From the NCBI GenBank assembly GCA_021397835.1, contig JAJFZO010000407.1, positions 1,488,001-1,552,000 on the forward strand: a DNA stretch of 64,000 nucleotides. Direction: 5' to 3'. A model generated the notes under the pieces. That model was given only the letters and a program-made list of their open reading frames with translations. It did no database searches and was not told where the DNA came from. Source of the stretch: Moringa oleifera. Taxonomy: Eukaryota > Streptophyta > Magnoliopsida > Brassicales > Moringaceae. Position numbers and translations under genes: made by a program. The first letter of the stretch is position 1. Each line of letters starts with the position of its first letter. Positions 23,889 to 35,635 of this stretch are shown here, piece by piece.

Positions 23889-26159
23889 TCAGATTAGACT
23901 TGAGGACGCGATTGGGAAGAAAGGTAACGGAAGACGAGGGATTTTGTTTTGGGGATCGAGTTCTACGAGAGGAGTGAATGCAGAGAGCAAAAAGAGTGGG
24001 GGATTTTAGTACTTCCTCAGTGCCGGATCGAAGTGCCAAACATGTTGCCATCTTCAGAGTAATTTCTGTTCGACGCATTAAGGTTATTTTGGACTATTCA
24101 CCTCGGTTGTGGTAACATAGGGTCATTCTTGGCCTGATTTAAGCACGCGAGATTAGCCGCATGACGATTTCCTGAACTATAGAATTACGATATTATCCCC
24201 ACAATAATGGTCGTGTCATTATTGGATTGGGCTTTTGATTATATGTTGTAAACCCACCATGCTAAGCAAACAGAAGGTACAATCCATTTCAGCACGGAGT
24301 ACAAAACCATATACCCAAAAAAAAAAAAAAAAAAAAGACAGGTTTTGCATTTAATGAATAAAAAAAAATGTTCACATGATTTATAATCAATTGAATTTTA
24401 TGTCAGTTTTGTATTCAATTTATGTTTCATTATTCAAAGCATAAATTTTTGGTGTAATTGATTTTTTAAAAATTAATTTTTTGATTAAAAATAATAATTT
24501 CCTTAAAAATTAGAATTACCTTTCACACATATTTATTTATTTCATCACAAATACTTACTTTTTTACAACATGTGAATATTTTCATATTTTTAAAATTTAA
24601 ATACCTCTTTAGATGATGATTTTGCAACGGTTATATTCATTTTATTTATGCTTTTTATTAATTAAAATTTTATTTTTAACAAACTTTTTATTTAAATATG
24701 TTTAAATGTAAACTTAAACCATAAAAAATCTAAAATACCATTCAAGGCTTGGAAGAAAAAAAGAAGTCAGATTATCGATGTGGAAAGACTCAACTGGCTT
24801 ATAAATACAATCATTTAAAAAACTCATATAAACTCAAAATTGAACATATTATTACTCTATTAAAATACAAAACAATTTGATAGTTTAAATTATCCAACCG
24901 AGCTATGACTCTTTTTTTCATTTATTTTTTTTCAAATTTTATCACTCTTTTACATGTTTTATTTATATTTTAGATGTTTATCTAATTTTAAAAAAACAAA
25001 TATTATGTATAACACTTTCAAATTATTTTTTATATTCTAAAAGTGAACAATTATGTAGTACTTTGCTCTACCAATGGGTAAAACACCATGGACGTAAAAA
25101 GTGAACAGTAATGTTGTAATAACTCGCCACCGTCGGAAACCGGGTATCATAAGTAATGATGTTTTCTTAATCTTTGAGTAAATATGATTTTTTTAATTTT
25201 ATTAAAATTAAATTTTAAAAATATTATTTTTATTTATTTAAGAGTAAACTTTCATGTTCAAATTTTAATATTCAAAAAATGATAAATTAAATTTTAATTT
25301 TTAATTAAATTTAAATTTAAATTTAATTTAAATAGTTATAAAAATTAAAAATATTTTCATTATTGAAATACAAAATTTATTTTAAAAAAATTTCATATTG
25401 TAAATTTTTTAGAAATATATTTTAATAACTTTAAAATTTTAAAATTTTTTGTAACAATAATTTAAATATTTTTTTATATTTATTAAAAATTTTAAATCAA
25501 AATTTATTTAAAATACTTTTAATTTAAATATTTTAAATATTTAATAAAATTTAATTTATATCAAAATGTAATTTATCACTTTTTAACATACATATTTAAT
25601 TGATAATCTAGGGTAAATATTAATCTTTTATGAAATATTTATTAATTATTCATTTATATATTTAAAATTTTAATTTAATTTTTTTATTTAAATAATTAAG
25701 AATAATAATATTTTATAATTAAAATATTTTAAACATAAATTTAAAATAATTTTTAAATTTTAAATTTATTTATAAATTTAAATAATTTTTTATTTAAGAG
25801 TTTTATAAGTATATATTAAAAATTTAAATAATATAATTTTTTAAAAATATACTTTTAATATTAAAATTTATGTAAAATTTAACATTTAAAAGAAAACGGA
25901 CTTTAACTTACTAGGGTCTAGGGGCAGGCCCGACGACAGCTCAGTTTTAAAGCAGCCGAAAGAGGACTAAAGAAAGAATAACGGCACACAGCGAACCAAC
26001 AGCCATAAAGGAGGAATCGGCGGTATCCCAATTAACAAGACATAGTGCCCAGAAGTCAAACACCAAAAAACGCTCACAATAGAAACACTAGGGGATTGGT
26101 CGACAGCGCGCGCCTTGGTTCCTCGCTATCTCTCTGCGGCTGGTTTCCGGAGTACGAAA
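23889..26159. other. Intergenic region between the divergent YIP and RCE1 genes
   Basis: 23889-24100 is the YIP leader/promoter and about 25910-26159 is the RCE1 promoter/leader. The middle is AT-rich, with poly-A at about 24319-24336 and a palindromic repeat at 25215-25630. Confidence 0.65.
25215..25630. repeat. AT-rich palindromic (MITE-like) repeat, copy 3 (inverted relative to copy 2)
   Basis: The left arm around 25270-25300 (ATTCAAAAAATGATAAATTA) and right arm around 25560-25600 (AAATGTAATTTATCACTTTT) are reverse-complementary. The interior (about 25445-25500) has TTTGTAACAATAATTTAAAT, the reverse complement of the copy 2 interior. Confidence 0.55.
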
Positions 26160-29100
26160 ATGGAAGAAGCAGAAGATGAAGGGAGCTTATCGGGACTGGT
26201 GGCGGTGATAGCCTGCATCGCTATGACACTGTTTTATGTTGCGATCCTTTATGCACCCACCTTGATCCTCCGCGTCCCTCCTCCGGCTTCTTTCAAGAGT
26301 TTCATGATCCGACGGTTCGTTTGCGCCGCCATTTCTTCTCTCGTATCTGTTATCGTCTGTGCTCTTATCCTCCCAGTGAGCATTCCTCATCCTTTTTTCA
26401 ATTTCCACTCTTATCTTTCCTAATTTTCTTTGCAATCTCAGAAAGCTAGAATATGACTGGGTTTAGATTTTTAGAGTCTTTATTGAAGTGATGTAGTATT
26501 TGTTAGACATATTTTTTTCACTCTATGCTCCGTGGAACCAGACACTTCAATCTCTAATCAGCTTCACATTTTATTGATTTTATATTTTAGAATACTGTGT
26601 ATTTGGACTAATTTATATGTTATATCTAACAGACTAAAGATCGGAGTTAGTTTTGTAGTTTATCCTGCATTTGCAGTTGATTTCCTTAGCAGCAAATGCT
26701 GATTAGAGATCGTGTATATATAATAGTTGGAGAGGGGAACCACCACACTTGAGAAAGTATGCCTGGAGGAGCAGGCCATTTTACTCTGCTTACTAGTCAG
26801 AGAAGAAAAACAAGGGGGTGGGGATCTTGTAGAATGAGGTTTCCTTCAGCAGGCTTGAGTATCTGACATTTCTCATTCTTATGCCTGGAATAATGAGTTA
26901 ATTCAATTAATAGGACTTTCATATTTCATGGCTAATAATCTCATATTGGTGATTTTGCCATGTTTTCTTTTGTTTCATTTGAATTAGTTGATAGTTAGTG
27001 ATCCGAAATCCAACTTTCATGTCCACCTATTAATTTGTTAGACAATTTGATGTATATAAGATGCTGATTTACGAATATTGTGCTGGTGAAAATAACAGCC
27101 TGTCATTGATATGTTATTTCCTACATCCATGCATCTCTTGCATTGTTGTCGCTTTCAGTAGTTCATCCTCTTTCTTCTTCCCCACCTTTGACTGATCATA
27201 ACAGCTGACATTAATCTCACTATGCTTGGTAATGCTAGATAAGAAGCTGGGAGGTGTCTAATTTACTTGGCATTTATGGCATCCGAGGCGACCACATAGT
27301 AAGTTTTCCGATTTTGATACATAAATTGTCGGGTTTTCTTTTTATTACTGCACATCAAGTGCTAGGAAGGAGCTATCATTTTGCATGCGGTGATTGTCGA
27401 TTTAAATTCTTGTATGATATGCAGATTGGAAAAGGATGTACTGAAATGCAATTTTATTTATGAAACAGTGGCAAGCAGTTGTTTTTCCTCTTTCCTTGAC
27501 TTCTCTTATGTATGCTGGCTCTTTGGTACTGAAATCTATGGTGCTGCTAAATTCATGGAAGGAGCATATCAATCATGTACGGGATCTCTCATTTGAATGT
27601 ATTAAGAATTCTGTGCTAATGTTCCATCACCAGATGTTGTCATTTGCTTCAAACATTTCGGCTTGGCGTATTTATGTTGTGGTAAATGTTACTTCGCTTT
27701 TTTTTTTTGTTAGTTTTTTTTAGATGTCTGAAAATAATTCTAAAGTTCTTGCCTTACATTTTGTTAATCATTTGCATCAAACTGGTGGCTACTGATGGAA
27801 GATCAATGACCTCTCTTAATCTGTTTTGATTTGGTTGATGAGATGATAAAATCAATTAATTGCCCACTACTTCAAAGTTGACATAACTGTGATGAACAGG
27901 CACCTATAACAGAGGAGCTGGTGTTTAGAGCATGTATGATACCTTTACTTCTCTGTGGAAGATTAAGAGTATACAGTGCCATCATTCTGTGCCCTATTTT
28001 CTTTAGCTTGGGTAAGTTGATACTTGGTGGCAGTTGTAGAGAAGATTCATCATGCATTTGTTGTTTACACTGGGAATATTCTGCTTAGCTTGATAAGAGG
28101 CATGGACATAATTCCTATCCAACTTCTGTTGAATCTTTTTATTTGTATTTTTACATGCAATCATCTTATGGTAAATTGTGTCATATCTTGCTATCCAATT
28201 GACCTTTTTATACACCAAATTATCTGTTCACCAAATTATCTGCCTGACTTGTTTGTTGCTGGAAAATAAGTACTTTAATTCTACTTCCTAGGCAATGGAG
28301 AATTTGGAATTTAATCTATCCTTATTTCTTTTGTTGCAGATTCTATAATACCTAGAATTACATTGTTGGAAGCCACATTACATGCCATGGTGAAGTTAGA
28401 TGCAAACTAGTCTTACAATATCTTTTCCTGTTGTGCAGCACATTTAAACCATTTTATGGAGATCTATAGCCAGCAAAACTTTAGCCTGCACAAGGCATCC
28501 ATTGTTATTGGTATGTGCTGCAATTTACCCTTTGCACTAAGCATATTTAATTATCAAAATTTACAATTTTCTGGTGGAGTTGATAGCTTGTTTTTCTTTA
28601 CAAGTACTAGGAAATTATTTACATTCATCTAGAGGGTGTGAGACATGCATTTTCAGATATGGATGTCTGACTGAGAAAGTGGTTGCATCATATGTCTATT
28701 TTCAGGTCTCCAGCTTGGCTACACTGTGATTTTTGGTTCGTATGCTTCATTTCTCTTCATTCGAACAGGTAGCTGATTGCTTCTTAGAAGTTTTCTGCTA
28801 ATCAGAAGACTTTTGTGGTAGTATTTTGCAATTTGTTGCTGGTCAATGAGAGGGTTAGAAATTGACATGCTTGTTTACATTGCTACACTTGGTTTCATGT
28901 ACAAAGTGTCATTCAGTAACCTGCAATAAGTAATACATTTCTTCTAGTCCATATGTCATGCTGTAACTTGTTTGAATTTCAGAAAGAGATTATACCTTTA
29001 TACTTTTTCATTGTTATAAACTAGGAGATAATCTAAACTTTTTCTTGGTCAGATTGAGATTCAAATCATAAAGCTTAGAAGCAAATGAATATTCAATAAA

Positions 29101-31161
29101 CTTTCCATAAGATTTTAATTAGAGGATATTGGGTGGTATTATCCTTCTCAACCCCATAAGCTAGCTCATGAGATGAAGCTTTTCCTCACACTTATGAACT
29201 GACCACTTGCCCTTCTCCAACCGATTTGAGATGACCTAACAATCTCCCTCTCACAAATCGGGCCATGAGTTGGAGGAAGAATAACTCGTTTCTCCGGGTT
29301 ATTAGGCGGAGACGGTTGAAACTTGGGCTCTGATACCAATTTATTTGGTGGTCTTGGGCCTTCTCAACCCCACAAACTGGCTCATAGGGTTAGACTTTTC
29401 CTTACACTATACGCTGACCACTTACCGCTTCCACATCCAATTTGGAATAACTCAACAGAAGAATTAAGGTAGTAAATAAAATATAACACATGAACCTTAA
29501 ATATTCTGGAGCTGGTTGGTCTCTGTATCAATAGATAGGGTCGAGCATAGGGTCTGTTGTGAAGACAGTTCAGGGAAAGTCATCTTTGATGATGGTTTAA
29601 TTGATTGTGATAACTTAGATTTATATCATCAGAACTTTGATTGATCTCAATGAAATGGGGCTGCATGTTTTCTTTTAAAGAGGGTGCATATGTTGCTGTG
29701 TTTGTTGTCTTGTCTTACCCTTGTGGTAGAATAGTTTGTTCTTCCCTTGTTGTTAGTTTGTCTTCATGAGATATCTTTCCCTCAATGCATATAATCTGCT
29801 TTGTGCAGGACATCTTGTTTCTCCTTTAGTCGCTCATATATTTTGCAATTTTATGGGGCTGCCTGTGCTGTTTGCACGGGGGAGAGGTATGTGACCGAAG
29901 TTGCAACTGATACTTAGAAAGGGGCATTACTTGCAGTAATTAATCTTAACATTATAATGACTTGCTCTGTGCTCTTTGGGTATTGCCTTTATTTGCTATT
30001 TCAGTGTTTATAAGGCATTTAATCTCACTGAAGTGTGACTAAAGTTTGTGGTTATTGAAGTATAAATCATGAAAAGTGGTGTTTGATTGTTTGAGAAATG
30101 GATATTTTCCAAGTCTGCGCATGTTTTAGAACTATGCTATTGTCCCACTCTATTTCTTCATTTTATTTCTCCTTGTTGGAAATGCGCATTTCTTCTTGGT
30201 ACAAGTTCAGAGCGTATCTGCAGGAGATTTTTCACTGCTGTAATCAATAGTTTTGGAAATGGCACATTTTGATGTAAATGAAAATGTGGAACAATACCTG
30301 TATAAACATAGGGAGTAAGACATGGTAAAAGCTCTGGAGAAGAAATTGGATAGAGAACTTGAAATTCCATAGAAGTTTGGGTTTGGCTGTGCACGATTTC
30401 TAGTTTTAGTCATATTCTGGTTTCTTATGGATGCTGCTTTTGTTGCATATGTCACTAACATAAGAACCTTCCACATTTATAAATTAAGCTTGCACCTAGG
30501 TGTAATGAGATATAATTATGCAAATTTGCTGCCATTAATCCTGTTTATTCTTGTGGGACAATCATGCAAAGGCAATAGTTGCTTGAGTCCCTGCTCTGAA
30601 ATTTGGGTTGAACAATTTATTCCTTCATGTCCTAGGTCTTAAGTTTCACAGCTATGATGTTTTAAATGTGTCTGCTTTCAGTTCCTTCTTCATTGTAGGC
30701 AATCCTTATGACATCTGTTTTTCATTGATAGCAATCTTTGTTTGGGTGGAAGCTCAAAGATTCAATCCTCAAAGACTTGTCAAAATTTGGGCCTGACCTC
30801 TCTATGTCCAATAATGCATCGTTCTCTCTGCCTTTTATTTTTATTATTATTATTCCTTTTTTTTGTTGGTTGGTGCAAAGGTGCCAACTGTTTCCATGGT
30901 GGCATTTCCTTATCATTTGTGCCCTCCAGATTTTAAATATGATTCTACGTTTTCAATTCCTTTCTACATATTCCCCGATAGTTCGTTATGTGGGAAGAGC
31001 TCACTTTTGTTCTCATAGTTGTTTCAGGGCTGGTGACTGTGGCATTTGTAGCTGGGCTGGTTGCCTTCCTATGGCTTCTTTTTCCTGTAACACAGCCTGA
31101 TTTGTACAATAACAGGACGAATAACTGCAGATGTTGGCATGGTTATTGTTCGTGGAATTGA
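26160..31161 (+). CDS. RCE1: CAAX prenyl protease 2 (RCE1/FACE2), ER membrane endopeptidase
   Basis: Eight exons: 26160-26375, 27239-27298, 27469-27681, 27900-28011, 28439-28510, 28706-28768, 29809-29886, 31028-31161. All introns are GT-AG, phases join, and the product is 315 residues. The family removes the last three residues of farnesylated or geranylgeranylated CaaX proteins at the ER membrane, before methylation by ICMT. The glutamate motif EELVFR is at residues 168-173. The two histidine sites are AHLNHF (201-206) and AHIFCNFMGLPV. Several membrane helices are evident, starting with VAVIACIAMTLFYVAILYA. The C-terminus NNCRCWHGYCSWN is typical of the plant protein. Intron 6 (1040 bp) contains a TRIM retroelement and intron 7 is 1141 bp. 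The gene looks intact. Confidence 0.97.
29127..29457 (-). mobile_element. TRIM (terminal-repeat retrotransposon in miniature), 331 bp, in RCE1 intron 6
   Basis: Two direct repeats of about 115 bp lie at 29127-29241 and 29342-29457. Both carry CTTCTCAACCCCA, a TAGCTCATGAG/TGGCTCATAGG stretch and TTTTCCT-ACAC-type sequence. Read on the minus strand each LTR starts TGTT. Next to the LTR at 29342-29457 is a primer-binding site TGGTATCAGAGC (minus strand, 29327-29338), complementary to initiator tRNA-Met. A purine-rich tract GTGAGAGGGAGA precedes the other LTR, as expected for a polypurine tract. The flanks GAGGA (29122-29126) and GAAGA (29458-29462) look like a 5-bp target duplication with one change. 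There is no coding sequence, so it would depend on enzymes from an autonomous element. Confidence 0.85.
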
Positions 31162-31666
31162 ACTGAGAGAAATCCTTGAAAGGACAGACTAAGAGTTGTT
31201 ATTTGACCTAGCAGAGTAGAAAAATGAAAATGAAAAATGACAGAAGCATCTAATCCTTGTATTGTACATAATATGTGAGGCTTAGCTCCCTGTTTGAATA
31301 CTCGTTATACCCTTTGCTTGGTTTCATCATTGAGTTTGCTTAAAACGGAAAGCACTTAACAAAAGGTGCCAAGTGCCTGGAAACGTGTCTAAAGATTCAA
31401 TTTGTAGTAACCTTAATTATATTTTTAAGAAGATGTGATCTGCTCATGTGCATTCTTGTTTCCCATAATCTCTGATTCTGTACCTTTCTTATATCATTTA
31501 AATCACAGATTAGCTGTTTTCAGCGCATCTATTTCCTCCCATTATTTAACTATGTAATCAATTAGGTTTTGGTAACTTTTGAAGTCAAATGAGTGGGAGG
31601 AAAAGAAAATCAGTTGAATGAGTGTGATAGAAAAAATATTCTAAAGTGGAGGCTACCGCCATCGAG
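31162..31666. other. Spacer between RCE1 and tRNA-Asp
   Basis: The first 100-200 bp are probably RCE1 3' UTR. The remainder shows no gene. Confidence 0.6.
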
Positions 31667-31738
31667 GTCGTTGTAGTATAGTGGTGAGTATTCCCGCCTG
31701 TCACGCGGGTGACCCGGGTTCGATCCCCGGCAACGGCG
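31667..31738 (+). tRNA. trnD-GUC: tRNA-Asp (GTC)
   Basis: 72 nt without intron. The acceptor arms GTCGTTG and CAACGGC pair with one G-T. The anticodon loop CCTGTCACG carries GTC. The T arm CCGGGTTCGATCCCCGG contains GGTTCGATCC. The intragenic A box (TAGTATAGTGGTGAGTATTC) and B box (GGTTCGATCCC) give RNA polymerase III promoters, and T-rich sequence at 31747-31757 provides the terminator. It matches the standard nuclear plant tRNA-Asp. Confidence 0.98.
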
Positions 31739-34350
31739 TCATTTCCTTTTTCTTTTTTGGGTTTTCCGTTTATTTTGGTCGAGAAAATTCTCCTTTCCCT
31801 CCATATAAGGGAGTCAAAAATCTTTTTTGAACTACTTATTTTTTTGGCGCTCTCTTCTTGCCTGTTCTTTCTTATTGTCCAAACAGCGTATCTCGGAGAT
31901 TTCCTCGCAAATTCTTCTGGTTCCTGGACTTTCTCGAGGAATCCATTGGGCTTCTGGCAAATTTCAGGTGCTGTTTCTGTTACACTCGCATGGCATTGAT
32001 CTCACTTGCGCCGTGACTTCTCATTTAATTTGCATTTGTGATTAGTGAATTCACTTAAGCAATCCAATAATTTTCATCGTTTAGTTTAGCATAGACATAT
32101 CGAAGTTCAACAATCCGTTTTCCATTTAATACTATCAATTGTCTCGTTAAAGAATAACAGTGAGTTCAACATGTAGTGAATTTCTGATGAATCAAGCAGT
32201 CAGTCCTGCCTCTTCAACAGTTTTCATTTGGTAAAGTTTTTAAGCAATGTAGCCAACGTCAGCTTGCTGTATTGTACGGATACTTTAAATTCATCGCAAG
32301 CCATTGAGCAAGAATGAATTCTACATATTTTAGGCAATTGATTGCATGCTCAGACATTTATATTTCCTACAGGAATCAGCTTTGACAGCATAAATGGCAT
32401 TGTTTCTTCCGTTCTATCTATTGTACCTTTTTGGCCTCTTTTTTTTTTTTTAAAAAAAAAAAGAGAATCTGTATATTGTTTGTTTGATATTTTAACTAGG
32501 CAGCGGTCCTTAACTGATTACGAAAATAGGCTTCTGTTTATGAATATTTTGTAGGGTGCTGTAATTACAAAACCTTGATTTCTTTATTATATTTGGAAGA
32601 TTGAATGAAAACGTAAGCCATTTCTGTGTACAATGTTGCTTTCCACCTGAATACTTCAGTGGTGCTGCTGCCAAATACCAGATAATTTTTGACTGCTACT
32701 TACCATGTGCATTAATGTGCCAATTGTGATACATTATGTCAAGGATTATAACTTCTTGAAGATGAACTTAGTGGCACAACTGTATGATCATGGTCTACAA
32801 AGGCTTGAAATTCCTCTAAATACTATGGATAAAAGGGCCTATACTTTAGCTAAGCCAAGAGACAATGCGATGTTGGTATTTGTGGCTCAAGGTAAGCGTA
32901 GTTTAGGTTTGATCAAGGAGCATGGTGGAAGAAGCATACTTCCAACTTTCGTGCACTGAGGCTGAATTAGCAATTGAGTTCTGGGGCACATCTACTTACC
33001 GACTTTTTCCAAGTTCTTTTCTCTTGTTTATATCTCTCTATAGATTCAGGACCCATTGGACAGGTGGCAACAGATAAGATGATTATCTGAGCTCTATAGA
33101 TATACATGGGAAAACCAATATCAGAAATTTTCCGTCACAATTTCTCATTTTGACTCCTAGCAGGAAATAGTATACAGGAAGGATAGATTTTTTAACAAGT
33201 GGAAGGAGGGAACACTAATTAGTAGGTGAGCTCCTCCCTTCATCTTCCTTCTTAACTTCCCGCTGCATCAATAATTGATTATTGTCATGTTCTAAGACCA
33301 GAGATTTCCATGTGAAACAAGGAAAGGTCAATTCTATTCAAAATGTCAGATAAAACTGAGTATTTTTTTTTTTTTGTTGGGGGGGGGGGGGGGGTGGTGA
33401 GGGTGCAGCAGAGAGGGGAGGGGAGTGGTAAGGTGGGGTGGAGAGCAGAAGAGATCAAAATAAGGTATTTGATGTCTTTTGGAATGATTGTGACTTTGAT
33501 TCCCTTTGCCTCTTCCAATAATCCCCCTTCCAGAGAAAGAAAAAGAGAAAAGAAAAAGAAAGAAAACAGAAAATAGAGCAAAATCTGTTTTTGCAACTTG
33601 CTAGCTAGTTTTTCCTTTGCTTTGTAACTGAAGTCCAATTGTTAGCTAATCCTTCTCCGGGGTCTTCAAAGGAGATACGAGTAATCATATTTTGGTCCTC
33701 CTCTAAGCTTCCAAGTTGACTTGCTGAGTTGTTGATTGGCTTTGCTGGTCAGAGATCTTTGAGGTTCAGGGCCATAGGGGCTTTTAGATGCATTCGAGTT
33801 TTGATAAGACATTCTTTATGTCATAGGGTCAACCAGCATATGCCATGGGGTTATGTCTTGTCCATCAGTTGATATTGTGGCTTCACCCATTTTTTATATG
33901 TAATAAAACCTTATTGACTTTCTGTTCTGAATCTTTGATGACGTTACTTTGATTAGATACTGCCATCACCCTCTTACCAGGCAAAATCCCAATGAAAAGC
34001 CGTTTATCTTATAAAATTTTTAGAAACTTGCTGTCTGGATCAGAAAATCCTGGCCTCTGATCATAATGCAGGTTGTGGGTGGTAGCGCTGAAGCAGCACA
34101 ATGAGGGAACTGGTGCCCATCAGCGTTAACAATATGGAAGGTTCAACTGTTCATTGAACTGCTTGGAATTTTCATAGGCTTTTATGTACTCCTCTTTGCT
34201 GCGTTGGCTAAGGGATTTATGTTTGCATGACACCTCACATGCAATTCCCTCCCTGTTCTTTTGCCTTTTCTGGGGTTCTGTTCAAGCCTAGGAGATCCCA
34301 GATAGAGTGGGTTTCACGTAGAGGTGAAGAAATGAACGAGGAAAAATGAG
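31739..34350. other. Gene-poor region after tRNA-Asp, no assignable gene
   Basis: 31760-32000 looks like a leader or promoter (pyrimidine-rich, with a perfect CArG box at 31801-31810), but no coding exon follows that I can support. A frame at 32705-32959 and a short hydrophobic stretch at 34133-34230 were considered and left out. Poly-T followed by 16 G lies at 33363-33394. Confidence 0.5.
31801..31810. promoter_or_regulatory. CArG box CCATATAAGG
   Basis: A perfect CC(A/T)6GG site, the binding sequence of MADS-domain proteins. It could equally act as a TATA-like element for an unrecognised transcript. No target gene is identified. Confidence 0.3.
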
Positions 34351-34958
34351 GAATTCTTAGCCTTATGCTTCTTAACATGCATGAGATATTTTGTGATCTA
34401 ACAAGAGAAGTAACATATTTTACCTGAGCTGATGATGCTTACCTCATGTCATATTGTATCTTCATGGTGCTTTACTTCTATCATACTGTATATTGGGGAC
34501 TTCACAGTTTCGGGGACATATGGAGTACCAGTGATGAGAGTTGAAATTTGAATTCTTAGCCTTATGCTTCTTAACATGCATGAGATATTTTGTGATCTAA
34601 CAAGAGAAGTGACATATATTTTACCTGAGCTGATGATGCTTACCTCATGTCATATTGTATCTTCATGGTGCTTTGCTTCTATCATATTGTATTGGGGACT
34701 TCACAGTTTCGGGGACATAGGTATGGAGTACTAGTGATGACAGTTGAAATTTGAATTCTTAGCCTTATGCTTCTTAACATGCATGAGATATTTTGTGATC
34801 TAACAAGAGAAGTAACATATATTTTACCTGAGCTGTTGATGCTTACCTCATGTCATATTGTATCTTCATGGTGCTTTACTTCTATCATATTGTATGTTGG
34901 GGACTTCACAGCTTCGGGGACATAGGTATGGAGTACTAGTGATGGGAGTTGAAATTTC
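34351..34958. repeat. Tandem direct repeat, three units of about 201 bp
   Basis: Units start with GAATTCTTAGCCTTATGCTT at 34351, 34550 and 34753, giving periods of 199 and 203 bp. Each continues with TTAACATGCATGAGATATTT and ends near GGGGACTTCACAG and GAGTTGAAATTT. The units are nearly identical (a few substitutions and small indels), so the array is young. It does not encode a continuous frame. Confidence 0.95.
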
Positions 34959-35404
34959 TAGTGGTAGACCAAAGTATTCTTTGTTAAGAATAGGGAATAG
35001 GTGCCTTAGATTGCTCCTTGCCAGTCATTGAATTGTTAACCAGCTCATTAATAGATGAACTATTATAGAGACTTGAGAGTGGACATTACAATACTGAGAG
35101 TCTGAGACGGACACAACAGAGAGAGGAGAGGCTAACGAAGCTAAGATAATATCATATTCCTTTCTAGCAGACATCCTGATACATCTTTGTAGTTCAGAAA
35201 TCCACATCTCAACCCCCCCAAGAAAAGAAGATTTGATAAACATGGTAGTAGAAACAAAAGTAACCCTGATAGAGAGATACTACTACTGTCCTACTTAACT
35301 AGAACTGGAACTACTACTACTACTGTTTGACTGGTTTTACCCAACAAAAAAAAAGGCAAAGGGGTTTTAAGTCACTTTATGATACTTATGTCTATCTAGC
35401 TCAA
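34959..35404. other. Spacer downstream of the LITTLE ZIPPER gene
   Basis: Probably includes the 3' UTR of the minus-strand ZPR gene. No other gene is seen. Confidence 0.5.
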
Positions 35405-35635
35405 TCAGGGTTTGCTTGAACTGGAAGGATTTGAGTTGGAACTGGAGCAGAGGTTGAGATCAGGAAGAGTGTTTGATGTATTTCCCTTCGAGTTTGTCTT
35501 GGAGAGCTTCTGTTTCAGCTCTGACAGCAGGGCTTGATTCTCTTGGTTGAGAAGCTGTGCTTTCTTCCTCAGCCTCTCGTTCTCCTTCATTATGTAACAG
35601 TTTTGCAGGTAGAGCTTCGAGTTCAGCCTTTCCAT
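35405..35635 (-). CDS. ZPR3-like: LITTLE ZIPPER (ZPR3/ZPR4-type) microprotein
   Basis: 76 residues from the ATG at 35635. The block MERLNSKLYLQNCYIMKENE, then RLRKKAQLLNQENQALLSEL, is the conserved leucine-zipper core of ZPR3/ZPR4. These microproteins dimerise with HD-ZIP III transcription factors, block their DNA binding, and so limit shoot meristem and leaf polarity signalling. The ZPR3 start MERLNSKLY supports this ATG. The frame continues upstream only through an acceptor (TTTCCAG, exon start at 35674), so the leader is spliced. A TATA box at 37203-37211 and a (GA)n tract at 37015-37039 lie upstream, with a likely donor near 36958. The C-terminus is longer than in Arabidopsis ZPR3 and holds TLPDLNLCSSS, an EAR-like DLNL sequence, followed by a Ser/Asn-rich tail. 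Confidence 0.93.
   Translation of the reverse strand: MERLNSKLYLQNCYIMKENERLRKKAQLLNQENQALLSELKQKLSKTNSKGNTSNTLPDLNLCSSSNSNPSSSSKP

Noticed and set aside
32705..32959. 84-residue plus-strand frame
   Set aside because: Reads somewhat like protein but has no recognisable domain, splice partners or promoter; kept out as unsupported.
34133..34230. Short hydrophobic stretch (QLFIELLGIFIGFYVLLFAA)
   Set aside because: No in-frame start codon before it, and a stop lies close upstream; no supporting exon found.
34351..34958. CRISPR-like or satellite array
   Set aside because: Only three long contiguous units with no spacers, in plant nuclear DNA; a simple tandem duplication fits.
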